Assembly: GCA_000711775.1 (NCBI GenBank)
Contig: ARYC01000707.1
Coordinates: forward strand, 21,283-85,282
Origin: Oxytricha trifallax
Lineage: Eukaryota; Ciliophora; Spirotrichea; Sporadotrichida; Oxytrichidae
Reading direction: 5' to 3'
Length of the DNA stretch: 64,000 nucleotides
A program made the translations under genes and the position numbers. Every line of letters begins with the position of its first letter. Position 1 is the stretch's first letter. The notes beneath the pieces were generated by a model, which ran no database searches, was not told the origin of the DNA, and worked only from the letters and a program-made list of their open reading frames with translations. Of the stretch, positions 1 through 14,058 are shown in pieces.

Positions 1-2919
1 AACAAAAATGTTATTTTTAATTTTTAAGTTTTTCATGAAATTTCAAGAATTTTATAAATAAATTACTACCTAAATTTAATAGAATGCTTTAAATGAGATT
101 AATCTCTTTAAATTAATCTTATCTTTTGACATCCTATTCTTGAAAAGAATTGTTGCTATATTATCCATTTATATATGGATATTTATAGTTTTTTATAATA
201 ATACTGAATATAACATTGAATATAAAGTTATATATAAAGTTAAGTATAGTTTATGTTGATAAAATGTTCAAACTCATATCAATACAATTGCAAATGTTGT
301 GTATAATGTAGTTTATCTCCCTTGTTATTTAAAATCTAATAATAATTATTCAAACTAAATCACTATCTAGTTCATTGTGGACTTCTGTAAAATCCCTTAT
401 TTATATTCTTCAATTAGTCTCAAAATTCAAGACAATCTTCAGATTTTTTACGCTCGAAATAATCATAGATAAAATCGTATTTGTTATAGCTTTAAAATGT
501 ATGAAATTATAAATTGACCTTCTTATTATATTTCTTGTTTCTTTGAGAAGGCTCTTGTTTCATTGCTCATAATTATTTTTAATTTATATTTTACTAATAT
601 ATTCAAAAGAGCAGTTTTCTATGAATTAGTACTGCTATCAATTAATCGCATATAAAATCAATCAATTATTGATCATATCGTTTAACATTATCAATTTTCA
701 CTAAGCAGAACTTAAAATGATTGAATCCTGTATCATACAGTAGTTATTATTAATTCATAATTTTCTGATTCAATGATAAGTTGGACTTTTCTTACCTTTT
801 GTAGTAAATTAGAATATCGTTTCATTTATTCTATGCGGTCAGTTTTAACTCAGATCACTTAAGAAATAATCTTAGCTTGAATAAAAACTTCCTGTGCGTT
901 AGCAAGATTAAGTTATTCTTTTGATTAAATAATGATCTATGCTAAAGAGTCCCATCTATATCCTAATCTATAATCTCTGCATTAATATATTTATTTACTA
1001 ATAGATTATACTATTTTAAACTAATAGAAGTCTCTCATATATGGGGGTGGCAGACACCTTTTTTTCTACATTAATCTTAAATCAAATAATCAAACAAACG
1101 TTTATCCTGTTAGCTGTCTAAACCTCGTAGCTCGAATATACTTGGGTTTATTAATTTAACATATACCATAATAAAATTAAGTTTTCCTCAATTCTCTTTA
1201 AAAATTTGTATTTTTGAATATAGGAAAGTCTTTGAACTCAAGATCTAACTGTCGAACACTTTGTTTTATATAACAATGACATACTTAAACATTACTAACA
1301 GGCTTTAACCAATTACATCTTTGGGCAAATAACAACTGTCGACAAGAGTATACTATTATAAGTAGGTTTGCTGTAACTGTTGCTAGGTGAAAAAATAGTT
1401 TGCTTAGTTGGTCTTTGAAAATTACTATTTCGCTAATCTTTGTATGAGTATGTTAAGATGATGACTCATTCAAATTTATTAGGCAGGACTTTATTTATTA
1501 TTTTCTTTATTTAATATGGACTCTTTAATTAATCTAAGTTCCTTTACTTTCTGAAGATTAAATTAGTACATAGCTCATTAATGTTTAGTTCTATACCAAT
1601 GTCATGCCTCTTAAATTACAAAGAACCTTTATTTATGGTACATTGATAAATAAAATTAAAAATTGAAACATATGATGATGTTACTTGAAAAACTGGTTAT
1701 TCATTAAAATATGCAAGTTAATAAAGAATATATCTGAGGTATTTATGTTTCGTCAATACTTGGAAGCAGGAGAAACAGCGTAACTAAAACTAAAAACTTG
1801 TGAGGCAATGAGTTCCAAAGTTATCAGTAAATAATTAGATGGGTAGATTATAGAGAATATAATAATGATTATTAAGATAACAAAGCCATTTCTAGATAAA
1901 TTTATCTTTATTGAAAATTCCAATACTAATTCATTGAATCTATATAGTAATTAATTTATCAACTTATAGTTTTATCTTTCATATAAATCTAATATGAGTA
2001 TAATGCCCTTAGCGTTGGGATAATCTTAAAAATTGTTATCCTTGATCTCTTTGTCCCATAATTGTCATCAAATTGTGGTATTCTTAAGGATAGTCTTGGA
2101 TAATACTTACTCTGGTAAAGTAAGTCTAGATTTAAAATCGTATTATCAAAATTAAAATGAACAGATGAGCACATCCCCTTACAACGAAATGGTATTGGTA
2201 TTTCTGAGCGTAATGTTCGAATAATATAATGTTATAAAAATGTAAAAACTCAACAAGACAATAATTCTAATGCTCTTAGAATATTGACAAAAGCTCTGTA
2301 TATTTCATTATTTAAATGATGGTAGCTATTATCAATGTCTCCTATAACTTTATATTATACAATTAAATCATTATATTTATATTTTAATATATAATCAAAA
2401 CTTAATTTCATTTATTAGATCATTGTTCTTTATTTAAATATATATCAACCATAATTAAGGTAGAATATAATTAATATTGATCGTTGATTTTTATGTTTGA
2501 GTATATACATTTATTTATTTGTGCTTGTTAAATTTTCTTTGTAATTAATGATTTAAATATTGATAAATTGAGATTACTATTTGAATTAAACTTTTATTCT
2601 AAATTTAATTTGGAGGGGAGGACTAATCTTCAATCAACATTTTATTTTGATGTGTAAATGATTGTGTTGATTTACATATGATTTAAAACTAATTGATTAA
2701 AGATTTAATGAACGTTAAATTTAGATGTTAACTTAAGATTATCAAATATTTAAAACTTATATGCCAATTAAGTTTCAATTAATATTAAATATCTCTATAA
2801 TTATCTCGCTTTAGCTGTAAACATTCAGAATATTACATTTTAGTTATTATTTGAGAACATTATATTTTGAAAAGCTTATATCTATTCAATAAACTAAAAC
2901 AAATCAATTAAACCAACAT
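1..2919. other. AT-rich germline DNA, no gene seen
   Basis: Very AT-rich sequence with many stops in all frames. I see no protein-like island even when TAA/TAG are read as glutamine, and no RNA gene. It is most likely germline-limited spacer or eliminated DNA, but nothing in the sequence proves that. Confidence 0.5.
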
Positions 2920-3472
2920 TTAGCTAAAATGCGAACATTTAGGGGAATAAATTAATTAATCAAGATTACACATGTTTTATTTTAAATATTAAATTAAATA
3001 TATTAATCTAGGTACTCTACCGCAGTTTTTATAGTATAAACCTGTTTTGCGGTAGAGTACCCTAATTATATTAATTAAATTAAAATTAAATTCATAAATA
3101 CAGCATTACTTTTTACAAAGAATGCATTTCATAATTAAATAATAAATTTCTAAATTAAAATAATATGATTGTTACTCTATAAGGCAATAAAATTTGAAGA
3201 TTTTTACTTTTTATATTTTAAATAATTAATTTATTCTACATATTATATATCACTTTTTTATTTAATGCATTCTTTGTAAAAAGTAATGTTGTATTTATGA
3301 ATTTAATTTTAATTTAATTAATATAATTAGGGTACTCTACCGCAAAACAGGTTTATACTTTAAAAACTGCGGTAGAGTACCTAGATTTATATATTTAATT
3401 TAATATTTAAAATAAAACATGTGTAATCTTGATTAATTAATTTATTCCCCTAAATGTTCGCATTTTAGCTAA
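2920..3472. repeat. Large inverted-repeat element with internal hairpins
   Basis: Two arms of about 209 bp (2920-3128 and 3264-3472) are near-perfect reverse complements around a 135-bp AT-rich centre. The outer ends read TTAGCTAAAATGCGAAC on both sides. Each arm holds its own hairpin with stems GGTACTCTACCGCA / TGCGGTAGAGTACC (3011-3024 with 3048-3061; 3331-3344 with 3368-3381). No ORF lies in the centre, so it looks like a non-autonomous foldback or MITE-like element. No clear target duplication could be assigned. Confidence 0.85.
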
Positions 3473-3787
3473 TTTCTTTCTTATAAAAGCTTCAAAAAGC
3501 AATTAATTAATAATAGATACCCAATAAACAACTAAATATCCGTCTAAAATGATGGATGACTACACATATATTGAATTTACTTTGAACTATTTAAATTATT
3601 ATTATAGCTATAAAAAATATTAATATTAATTTTTAATATATTTAATATAAAATGACTAAAAACTGAAGAGGGAGTGGACAAAAATAATTTTTAAGATATC
3701 CGATTGCAATAGAATGTAAAATTAGTAATGGCAAAAGAGACCCCAGTAGAAAACTGTAAACAATCTATAAAGTGAAATTGTTAATTC

Positions 3788-4318
3788 ATGAAGATAGAGA
3801 TGGATGTGATAGATTTATGGATTCTGCAGCTGCTGTTTGTTATATTAATATTTAATTGTGCTATAGTTGGTATATTAATCTTATTAATATTTATTAATTT
3901 ATTTATTATTCTATTAATAATAATTATCTTACTTGATTATGTAAATGAGTATATCTTAGTTAATACAACTAAACTTGAGTCTTCCTTTCATGATGGAAAT
4001 TTGCATTATTTGGAGTATTTAAATGAGTCTAAGTTGGTTGATAAACAAAAATAATAGCAACAAGACAAAGTAGAAATAAATTGTTGCTTAATTGGGAAGT
4101 TATCTTTGGTAAAAGTACACATCTTGGTAATTTGTCAAGTAGACTCTAATTTATATAAAATATTGACAATGAAAAAGATTTAGATGTTATCTACTTATAA
4201 TATTAATATTTTCAAATAAACATTTAATTAAGGTAGATCAACTGAATTACATCATTCGCTATTTGATGTTAAATAAACTAAAAATTTAAAGTATAGTCCA
4301 TATCTTTCATTAGATTGA
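3788..4318 (+). CDS. Candidate membrane protein ORF, unknown
   Basis: A 176-codon frame from ATG to TGA in the ciliate code. The first 88 codons contain no stop of any kind, which is unusual at this base composition. Residues ~8-50 are almost purely I/L/V/F and would form one or two membrane segments; the rest is polar, with a short run of Q codons (TAA/TAG) after residue 88. No family is recognised. The hydrophobic part could be an accident of ATT/TTA-rich DNA, so this is only a candidate. Confidence 0.3.
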
Positions 4319-5367
4319 ATTTTAAAATACAACCAGAGTTATTACCAAAGAATAGAATCAACTTGTATTGCTAATTACAACAATAAATATATAAATAAGA
4401 CGATAATAAAATATTAAATCTTATTTGCTAAATTTTATAAACTGATTGGATCTCAGTAGACGCTTGTTTAACTATATAATTATTGCCCGATTGATTTACT
4501 ACATTTTGCTGTCATTTTTATTTAATAACACTTTAGCATCTTAATATTGAATAATTATTAATTAATTAAGTAGAATACCTATTATTTTTATAAATAAGTT
4601 AAAAGATATTTCAAAATAGGATCCATATAGAGTCTCGGGTAGCTAATCTAAGTGTGGGAAATTACTGATCTTAGTTTATTGAGTTCCTCTTTCAAACTTG
4701 ATACCTCAGGAGATGCCTAGATAAGTACTCTTGGAGATATCAGTGCTTGCAGCTAGTGGAAGTCTATTTGACATTAAATTTTATAATAATATTTTTGTTG
4801 TAAATTTCTAGTATTCTGTTATTTATATATTCAGATACCGATTATTCAGTTATAGTATCCACATATTCTCAATTTATTTTATATTTTCATAAATACCTGC
4901 TAATTTACTCAACACTATTACTAATGTTCATCTCTATAAATATTTAATTTGTTATGTATTTTGTTGTGACCTTACCACTTATCTTCGACCCCTATTTCTC
5001 TATTAGAATTTATATTTTTATATGGATACTTATAGTCCTTTTGCTTGATGTCTTCTTCCAGTTAATAAATGGGCTATAAAAATTGAAATAATGTTAAAAT
5101 GCTATACCAAGTCAGAGGATAGTTACAGTGTAAGTATAAATAATTATTTAATGAAATTAAGCAGTTGACAATGTTAATATTTAGTATATAATTTTTGTTG
5201 ACAATATTACTTAAAATGCTTTCTAACTTAGTTAATTTACACAATTTAATAAGCCAGTAAGCATAGTTATACTTACAGTATGAATAAATTAATCAGTTAA
5301 AAACAATTCAGAGAACTAAAGATTATTTCATTGTCAAGCTAGTGAAGATATCATGATAGATTCTCAT
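4319..5367. other. AT-rich spacer, nothing recognised
   Basis: No protein-like frame, RNA gene or repeat stands out between the candidate membrane ORF and the inverted-repeat element at 5368. Confidence 0.4.
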
Positions 5368-5918
5368 GGGTAATGACTCCAGCGGTGGCCGCTAAAAATA
5401 TTTTTTAAATGTTCTTAAAATCATTAAATTCACAGGTAGTATGTTTTAATCATGACCTTTCCAAGGAATCTTTTTCATAGTAGACCAGTCTATCTTTCCA
5501 CATTAACATCATAAATACATTAAATTATTAATAAATACTATTATTTGTTTTATTATAATTTATGTTTATTTAACTTTAATTTTCTGTTTTCATGACTGGC
5601 ATTTTTCAGAGTTCCAAATTTCATTAAGTTAACTTATCTAATTGCTAACATTCTAAAAAAAAAATTTAAGTTACAATAGCTGCTAGTAATGAAAACATTA
5701 TATAAATCTATGAAGTTATAATAAATAAACATAAAATTTAATAAAATATTTAATAATATTTATTTAAAATTTAATGTATTTTTTATGTTATGTAGAAAAT
5801 TTCACTGATCCTTGGAAAGGTCATTAGAGATCTATTTAGTGATTAAAAGTGGTACCTAGTAGATGCATTTATTGATTTAAAAAAATATTTAGCGGACTCA
5901 TTGTAGGGGCCATTACCC
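5368..5918. repeat. Inverted-repeat (MITE-like) element
   Basis: The ends are imperfect inverted repeats of about 45 bp: both start GGGTAATG, then a C-rich stretch, then CGCTAAA followed by a T-run and TTTAAAT. A second inverted block, ATGACCTTTCCAAGG, lies further in on both sides (around 5453 and 5812). The ~350-bp centre has no ORF. The GC-rich tips contrast with the surroundings. Likely a non-autonomous DNA transposon; the family is unknown. Confidence 0.7.
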
Positions 5919-6019
5919 TAACTCTTGTAAACTATTTAAGGTATTACTTGAGATGTTGTTATGTGTTGCTGGTGACATAACATTTGAAATCACTTTTTAC
6001 ATAATATGAGTTGGTAATA

Positions 6020-6435
6020 TTGTAGGAATACATTCGATTTGGGAAAATAAATTAAAATTAAAATTAATTAATTATTAATTACCTTCAGTTATGTTTTTGG
6101 AAAATGTCTGCAAACCATGACAATATTATACTCTCTGGATAGCGCATTAAAAATGAGAAGGTGGTAGTTATTGCTATAATGAATTGATCTCATCGCTCAA
6201 GCGAGAAAAACCCATTATACTATTTTTGGGAGTTAGCTCAAAATCAAAATATCTCGCTTCCTGGGATGATTCAGAGATATTGCCAATAATAAAGTCCAGC
6301 TAAAATTGCGGGATCTACCGTAGAATCCATTTATTTTTGAAATTTAAGTCACTTTGGTTTTGATAACTGCCATGATTTTAATATTTAATTAATTTAATTT
6401 AAATTCATTTTCCCAAATCGAATGTATTCCTACAA
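6020..6435. repeat. TA-flanked inverted-repeat element
   Basis: A 416-bp element with nearly perfect terminal inverted repeats of about 30 bp beginning TTGTAGGAATACATTCGA, extending more loosely into an AT-rich stretch. TA lies directly outside both ends (6018-6019 and 6436-6437), as expected for a TA target duplication of the Tc1/mariner type or a TA-bounded eliminated sequence. The centre has no convincing ORF. Confidence 0.8.
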
Positions 6436-6924
6436 TAGTAGATCTGATTCTCGTCTTAAAACACAATATTTTCTAAATTAACTATTTTTAATAACAAAAC
6501 TTAAAATATTTTAGCAAAAATTCTATAAGTGTGTTGTACCTTTGAGTAACAGACAGCTTTTATAAGTAAGATAGTTTTTCTTGAAAATTATTAAGGTAAA
6601 TGAAGTTTCAGGCATGTGAGAGCCAGATGAAGGTGCCAAAAAGGAAATTGATTTAAGAATGATATTTCAATGACTCTTATCAAATACCTATAATAGTAAA
6701 TGTATCTATAATAGCATACTAATTGAGATTTAAATACAAAAGCTATTAACTGAATGTTGGAATTGCATTAAATTTCTTTAAATTAAATAAATATATATAT
6801 ACTAAAACAGTTTATTATGTAGATATGAATATTTTTGATAATATCAACTGAAGTTATTAAAATTTTAAATTTTAATTTTAATAATAAATTTAATATTGAA
6901 AAGAAACATGCTGTTACTGAAGTT

Positions 6925-7131
6925 AATACCAAATAAAAAATGGAGATTCCAGGAGAAAAATTACTACCTCTAAGAAGGAAGGATAAAAATTATATCAATT
7001 TGATGATGATAGAATCAACCTCTATTCGGTTAAGAATTTCATTGAGAAGTCTTAATCACCTAATTAATTATAGATAAAATAAATCTATTATTTATAGTAA
7101 TATTTATTATGAGAGAAATTTAATAAACATT
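6925..7131 (+). other. Short coding-like island
   Basis: Around 6940-7030 the reading ...GDSRRKITTSKKEGQKLYQF... is rich in charged residues and uses TAA as Q, unlike the surrounding AT repeats. It has no clear start and soon runs into AT-rich sequence. It may be a macronuclear-destined segment or a gene remnant; no family is recognised. Confidence 0.2.
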
Positions 7132-8120
7132 ATTATCATGCTATATAATTGAGGTAATTCAATGAGATATTAATTGAATAATTGCCATAATAAAACTGTA
7201 GATTATCTAGTTATTAGAAATAAGATTTTAATACTTGAATTTGAAGATCCTGAAAAATACACAGTTAGTGTGATATAACAGTTTAACACAAATTAATAGA
7301 AATATTTCATTATTTATATTTGTAATCAATAGAACAAAAAGCAAGATCAGTAGGACTAAACCAAGCAATAAAGTAGCTATAATAGTAATGAATCTGTTCA
7401 AATAGAATTCATTAGATCTCTATGTAATTTATTAAACAAATTTACACATGTTAGTGATTGTTTGAATTAAGTTTATTTTTATTTCTTCCCACTATAAGTG
7501 TGAAATAACCCAATATCTGATTAATTGATAAGTAATGATTATGAAGGGAATAATCACTGGATTTAAGTAATTTAATAATATCATAAATTCATAGGTAATA
7601 ATTACAGTTCTTAGTTATTTAATCACTTGATTAATTTTAATTTTATAATGTATTGAATTTGTTGATTCCAATCACAGCACCAATATTTATTATTTTCATT
7701 TATTATTTAATAATTTCATCAAAAATTTGACTAATATTCGGTGAATTAGACTTCAACAAAGAAATCTATTAGTGAACAAATTAAACTATAATTATTTATG
7801 TGTTTAATTATTCAATAAAAAAGGAAGATAATAAACACTGAGAAAAAGTCATCCAGATAATCAATTAGACAACAAAATAATTTCAAAATTTGATTTTTGA
7901 TAGTCTCATCAGCACTATCTAATGGCTAATAAGCTGAAAACCCATTTCTTGGATAAACTACTGCATTTCTTAAAAAGTTTATAGTAATGGTATTTAGACG
8001 AAGGACTGATTCTTCTCAGCAAAACTTAGACAACAAATTTTAATATAAATAATCTCATTTCATTATTTATCTAATTTAAAAATTATAAATGATCTTGTAT
8101 ATATCAAAGAATTGCAGTAG

Positions 8121-8459
8121 ATGCTTCAGAGATTGTAACAGCAATAGATAATATTAAAACGCAAATCTTACAATTTGAGATTCCTCGCATCTTTCAGTAA
8201 TTCTTCTGTTAAGCTTAGATTTCACAAGCAGCATGCTTCTAAGGATAATTTATTCAATGAACAAAAATATATGCTATTAGGCTTATTGAAGGTGGTAGTT
8301 TATACTAAATATTATTATATTATTAAATTTATGATGAATTATAACTTCTGTATGCGAAATATTTAATTTAAAAATAAAAATATCTATTATTAAATAGTTA
8401 AAATAGCTACTAGAATTATTGGAATTGAATTAGAGTTTGTTTTTATTTAGTTAGAGTGA
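8121..8459 (+). CDS. Candidate ORF, coiled-coil-like start
   Basis: A 112-codon frame from ATG to TGA; it is open further upstream to about 8010. The N-terminal part is Q/L/K-rich and looks like a coiled coil (...MLQRLQQQQIILKRK...), followed by a mixed basic segment with no stop of any kind from ~8175 to 8366. No domain is recognised. The coding-like codon choice makes it a candidate gene or gene segment; competing frames exist upstream. Confidence 0.3.
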
Positions 8460-11400
8460 TTATGATTTCTAATTTCCTTCTTACTTTAAATGCTATACTT
8501 ACTAATAAACCATTATCCTAGAATATCTTATAAAATATTTTAATAGCTAGAAGTTTATTTTTAATATTAACCATTTGTTTCGGCTACTCTTTACTACAGT
8601 TGCCAGTTATTACATTTTATAATAAGGAAAGCTATGAATACTAAACTTCATAATCCATTACAATCAAGTAATCATACAAGGCTAAAATAAATGATTGGAG
8701 AAATGTTATAGTAGTAAGTAAAACGAAGGGAATGATTCACTCGATGGAGTTAAAGCAAAAATTTTGTGGTAAAACAAGGAGATATCACTTCACTGAATCT
8801 CAAGGAATCCTTTCACATAAGCATCTGGTGCAAGTAATGATTCCAATTTAACTAATATTACGAATAATGTCTCTTAGTAGTAATTTATTGAGGCATTTAA
8901 TGTAGGAGCTACTAATAACTTTTTATAGTTTGTTAGTGCATCAAGCTTTCCCCCATATAAAATAATTAAAAAATAGCTTTTTCTAATCTCAATTCTAGCT
9001 CTGTCTGAATATTCTCCTTCCTAGAACCTATAGATGATAGGGTATATTCGGAATTCAGCATTTATAATTACCACTATTTAAACAACAGTGAATATAGTAT
9101 AAACTATAGTTATGATTAAATATCAAAATCTCTTTCCCAAAGATAATTGAAAAATAATTGTCATTAAGACTATTTTTACAGATTTAAATGCAGGATATTC
9201 CTCAAACCCAACGATATTATTAATTAGTGATGAAATTTAAGTAAAAATAATTAATTCATGTTAAATTTTAATCCTTTAACAGAGAGCTTAGATATAAATA
9301 CTTTATTAATTATAGGAAACATTATTTAATCCAAAAATATCTATAATTTATAGATTTTTTTACAAGCATTAAAAAACAATTACAGACTCATACTAAGAAT
9401 ATACTCTTTGACTTACTCCTGTTGAAAATGATTGAAAAAAAATGGAGCAAAAATTATAATTTTAATATTGCTCATAGACAAATGTAGAATATCATCTCTC
9501 TATAATACGCAAAATTTAAAATACAAGCAAGCATCTGTTTTACCATAAATGAAAGACCTGTTTTATCATAAGTCAAACTCTTTGTAGCTATTAAAGCAAA
9601 TGCAGAATGATTCAATACTATCGATAATTAATAATTAAAGATCATTATATGGACAAAAAAGTAAAATTAGGGTAGAATTTACAAGTATTCGATTATTTAA
9701 TACAAATAACTATTAATTCTTGCTAATGATAACTCATTAATAACTAATAACTCCACCATATTAAGGCAATTAAACCTGTATAGTTGAAGATCCAGTCGTC
9801 ATCTTATCTTTATTAAGTTTAAGTGTAATATCTTGATTTTGAAGTACATTTATTTAATATTTGTCAAAATTCTTGGAATAAACCCAACTCTATGCTTGTA
9901 ATGACATAAATATAATTATAAAAGATGATTTGATTTATGCAAATGCTTACATTTTAATTCGCTCAAAAAGATGTTGGCAACTTCTTTATAAATTAAAAAG
10001 TTATCTATAAGTTATTTATAGTGGATATATGCAATTCATGCCAAACAAATAAAATTAAAAACATTTTTACTTAGTTTTACTAGCCATTTTCAATAAATCT
10101 GCCTCAAAAATTAATTGATTAAGATAAATTTACTGTTGGCAAAGACATTTCTTTTAGAGGTAATTCCTTAAGTTATATTTATTTAAATTGTTAAGGAGAT
10201 ATCAACAGTAACAATTCCTAAGTCTTGAACAGCGCAATTATATGTATTTAACAAAAGATTTTAATTCTATATTTCTGTGTATCAAAAAAATATTGCTGTT
10301 TTTGTAAGCAATTTTAAAACAGAGTCAGTTAATTATATTATTTTTTATATTCTTTATTTAATAAAGTATATTACTATATAAGATATTATGTAAGTGACAT
10401 TTAAATAAAAGAGCAAGTTATTTATTTATTCTTTTGTATTATAATGTAAATTTAATGTAATAATATTTTATATCGATTTGATGTAGATAGCAAGCATGTA
10501 GTAGGTTAGATACTTATTAATCATGATGCTAAATCATAAGTTCCTTCACTTTTTTTAAAGCTCTATATACATACTAAAACATAGAAATTTACTCCGTTAC
10601 TTTTGCTAATTAAGCCCCTGAAAAATTTCTTATTAGTCATAAGTGTTTAAAGCTTTGCTAGATATCACCAAAAGTTTTTTTTCTGGAATGTAAAATGCAT
10701 TCAAAATGCAAAAAATATTATGGAAAGTAGAAATTGAAGCAAAAGATAATAAACCACTATGAGAGTATTAAAGCATGCTGAATACTTATAGAATATGAAC
10801 CTTTCTATTCTAAACATTAATAATAAAGGTAATTGGGTTTTATTAAACTACTTTAGCTTTAATTAAAAAATATTACCTTGATTTATCGGACAATTGTTCA
10901 AACGAAAAATTAATAAAGCCTAATTTTAATCAAATTTATTCTATAATCTAAGTTGTACTCCATTCATACTTGAATTTGATAATTATAAAGTACATTTATA
11001 ATTAAAGTTAAATATCTAGGCAGACATTATCAAATTAATCAATTTAGAGTTAAATATAGCTATATATACAATTAATATAAACGGAATTCATATTTTAAAT
11101 ATGTACTCTTATTTAATGCCAAAAATTTTTTAAAGCATTAATTCTATAAGTATATATAAATCAGATTAGTATAGCCTTTATTAAACTTATTATAGTCAGT
11201 TATTTGCTAGAAACTGAAATTTATTGCGATCCAGTAATAACTGACATTAAACATTTAATTGGTGAAGCAATAAATAAAAATTAAAATTTTCTAATTTGGA
11301 ATTTAATTGTTTAGTAAAATTAAAATTTGGAAAATATACAAGGCCTTTTATGTAATAATCATTATATCGTTTATTAGCGTAAATGATTTTTTGATTGATT

Positions 11401-13812
11401 GTTATATTAATGAATAGAGATATATAATTAAGTCAAATCTCACGACAATAAAAAGTAATTATGCAATCCACTTTACCAATTCAACCAACAAAGAAGTATA
11501 GTTTTAATCTTATAATTTAGGTAAATTAAAGCTAACCTCTAATGTTTAACCAGTTATCTCAAGAAACTTATGATATCATATTGTTAGTTATTTAATTGCA
11601 AGAATAAATAATTTCAGAATAGTTTGACATCCATAATAAATAAAATTGATATATATATATATATAATGAACTTTGAATAGTGAATTTAGGGCATGCAAAA
11701 GTAGAATATTTAACTACATAATAATATCATAAATTTTAGCAATTCAGTAATTCATATCATGAAGAAATATAAAATAAATTGATTGTTTAAATAGATAAAA
11801 AAAGCTAATAAATAATTATAGGTAATATAATTAAAGTGTAATATAACTTTGTGCGATATCCTCTTCTTATATGGAAAAATATAAATATCTATAATTTGAT
11901 TAAACATTCAGGATTTTGTTGAAATAAAAATGATTATTGATTAATCATACTTATTAATAAGCATAAATATTGGTTTAATATTGATTATTACACTAAATTA
12001 AGCATAAAATATCATCTTAATTAACTTATAAGCTAATTTATATTTAATTGATATAAATAATGCCTTAAAATTAATAAAAAATAATAAAGCTACCACAAAT
12101 ACATTGATTTGGTGTTAACACTAGTTTCTTCTTAAGTTTAGCAATTGAATTATCACTTAAAAATATGTGGAAACTATAGAAACACTCTTCAATTTATAGT
12201 ATTATAAACCAAATTCCTAAGAATTTGACACATTTCAGATGCACATAATCTTCTTCAAGTTACTAAAGATATTGAATTTCATTCCATCAGAATATTTAAT
12301 ATTATAATATTTCTCAAAAGTAGATATTACAAATAATCTATAATTACTTACAATATTAATTCGGATATCTTATATGCTCAAATATTTGAAAGTTTAACTT
12401 TGATTTAATTCTCTATTGCTATATTTCAACATGTTTGTTTAAAAATATTTGAAAGATTCTATTAATTACAATGCTTTCATTGCGTTTGAAATTTATGATT
12501 ATTTTATTTTAAAATTATTTTAAAAAGCTACCTATAGCTTTAATCATCTTATGTATGGTTTGAGAAATAACCTCCCTTAACTAGTATTAACAACTGTTAT
12601 TTAATATGACCATTATTTTAACGTATTTATGAGAGTTATTTTAATATTACCATTGTATATTAAACTAAATTAAATGTGTGGTTTATTTTCAAAGCTTAGC
12701 CTCTCGAATAGATTTGATACTAAGTAAATATGTTCTACATTTGCTTTAACAAGTGGCCAATGAAAAAAATCAATGCTTTGAATGAAGATAAATAAAGACT
12801 TGATATTTGAATCTGAGATCTAGCAATTAATTGATTGTTGTTACTATTAGACTTGTATTCCATGTTAGAAAATTGATATACTCCCTAGCAATAGTATTTT
12901 ACTCTAATTATACTAAAGGTTAAATAATTGTGTATTATTAGACATTATTTATATGGAGAAGCTATCTTAAGAATTAGCTTCAGCCCATAATTCGAGCAGA
13001 AAGAATATACTTATAGTAGTCATTAATGAATAAAGTGTCTCAGGCTTTCCTTTTTCCATTTTTATGAACATAATTACTAATAATGATATATGGGATAATA
13101 TGTGCAAGTATGCAGTTGTAATGACTTCCTCAACTATTATGCTAAATTCTTCTTAACTGATGAAACCTAGCTTATTAATGTTCCAAATAATCCTCTTAAA
13201 GTAATGAATAATAGTTTTATTCTGAATTTTATTTTCAATACTTAGCTTCTTAAGTGTGTTTTAGGTTTTATTTATTTATAATTATCAATGTAAAACACAC
13301 TTTTAATTGAATGATTTTCTTATATTTTACACAGTACTTAGAGTTGAGGTTAAATAAAAATATTCATACATTTGCTCAAGCTTCAATCTTTGAAATCGTT
13401 GAAGCTTGAACATTAATTAAGTTTTATATTAATATAGATTAAAGGACATTAATATCTATTGTAGTTAAGTTTTAAGCATATTTATATTATTTCATTATAT
13501 AGTTCTAAGTTCCATATGGAATTATAATTAAATCCAAATGGATTGTTAGGGTGCATTTTAAAGAATTCCTTAATAAAAACTATTGGAGATAAAGTAGTTA
13601 AACTGTCTTAATAGAACATTATTCTAAATCAATTTTGATTTATCAAAATTCCATTTGAATTAATGATTATTCATAAATATAAATTAATCATTTTAAAAGG
13701 TTGAAGCTTGATGATAAGTACCTTGATCATTATTGATCTTGAAATTAAAATTTAATATTTATTTATTAATATTTAAATATATTTAAAAAATGGAAAGTTA
13801 AAGATTTATTTT
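8460..13812. other. AT-rich DNA, no gene recognised
   Basis: More than 5 kb of AT-rich sequence. A simple (AT)n run lies at 11650-11664. Short, slightly GC-richer patches (around 8700-8840 and 13060-13200) give scattered short open frames but nothing I can support as a gene. Confidence 0.4.
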
Positions 13813-14058
13813 TCATTTCTTCTCCTTCCCCAGCAACTATAATTGTGTATAGCATGGCTTTTTATAATTTTGTTAGATTTTATCTATATTTAAACTATAA
13901 TTGGTAGGAGAATGAATAATAGTAACAGTAGTTGGAACAATATCAATTAAACATGACGATCTAAAATAAAAGGTTATCACATTCCCATTATTCTTCGTAT
14001 TTAACTCCATAATTACGTGTGTATTTTTCTGACAATCTATCAACTGTTCTTTGTTCAT
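13813..14058 (-). CDS. Small candidate ORF, unknown
   Basis: An 81-codon frame from ATG to TGA, with an upstream in-frame TGA close to the start. The first 61 codons contain no stop of any kind; two TAA/TAG codons follow as Q before a lysine-rich end. No domain, signal peptide or family is recognised. It could be a small germline gene or chance. Confidence 0.25.
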
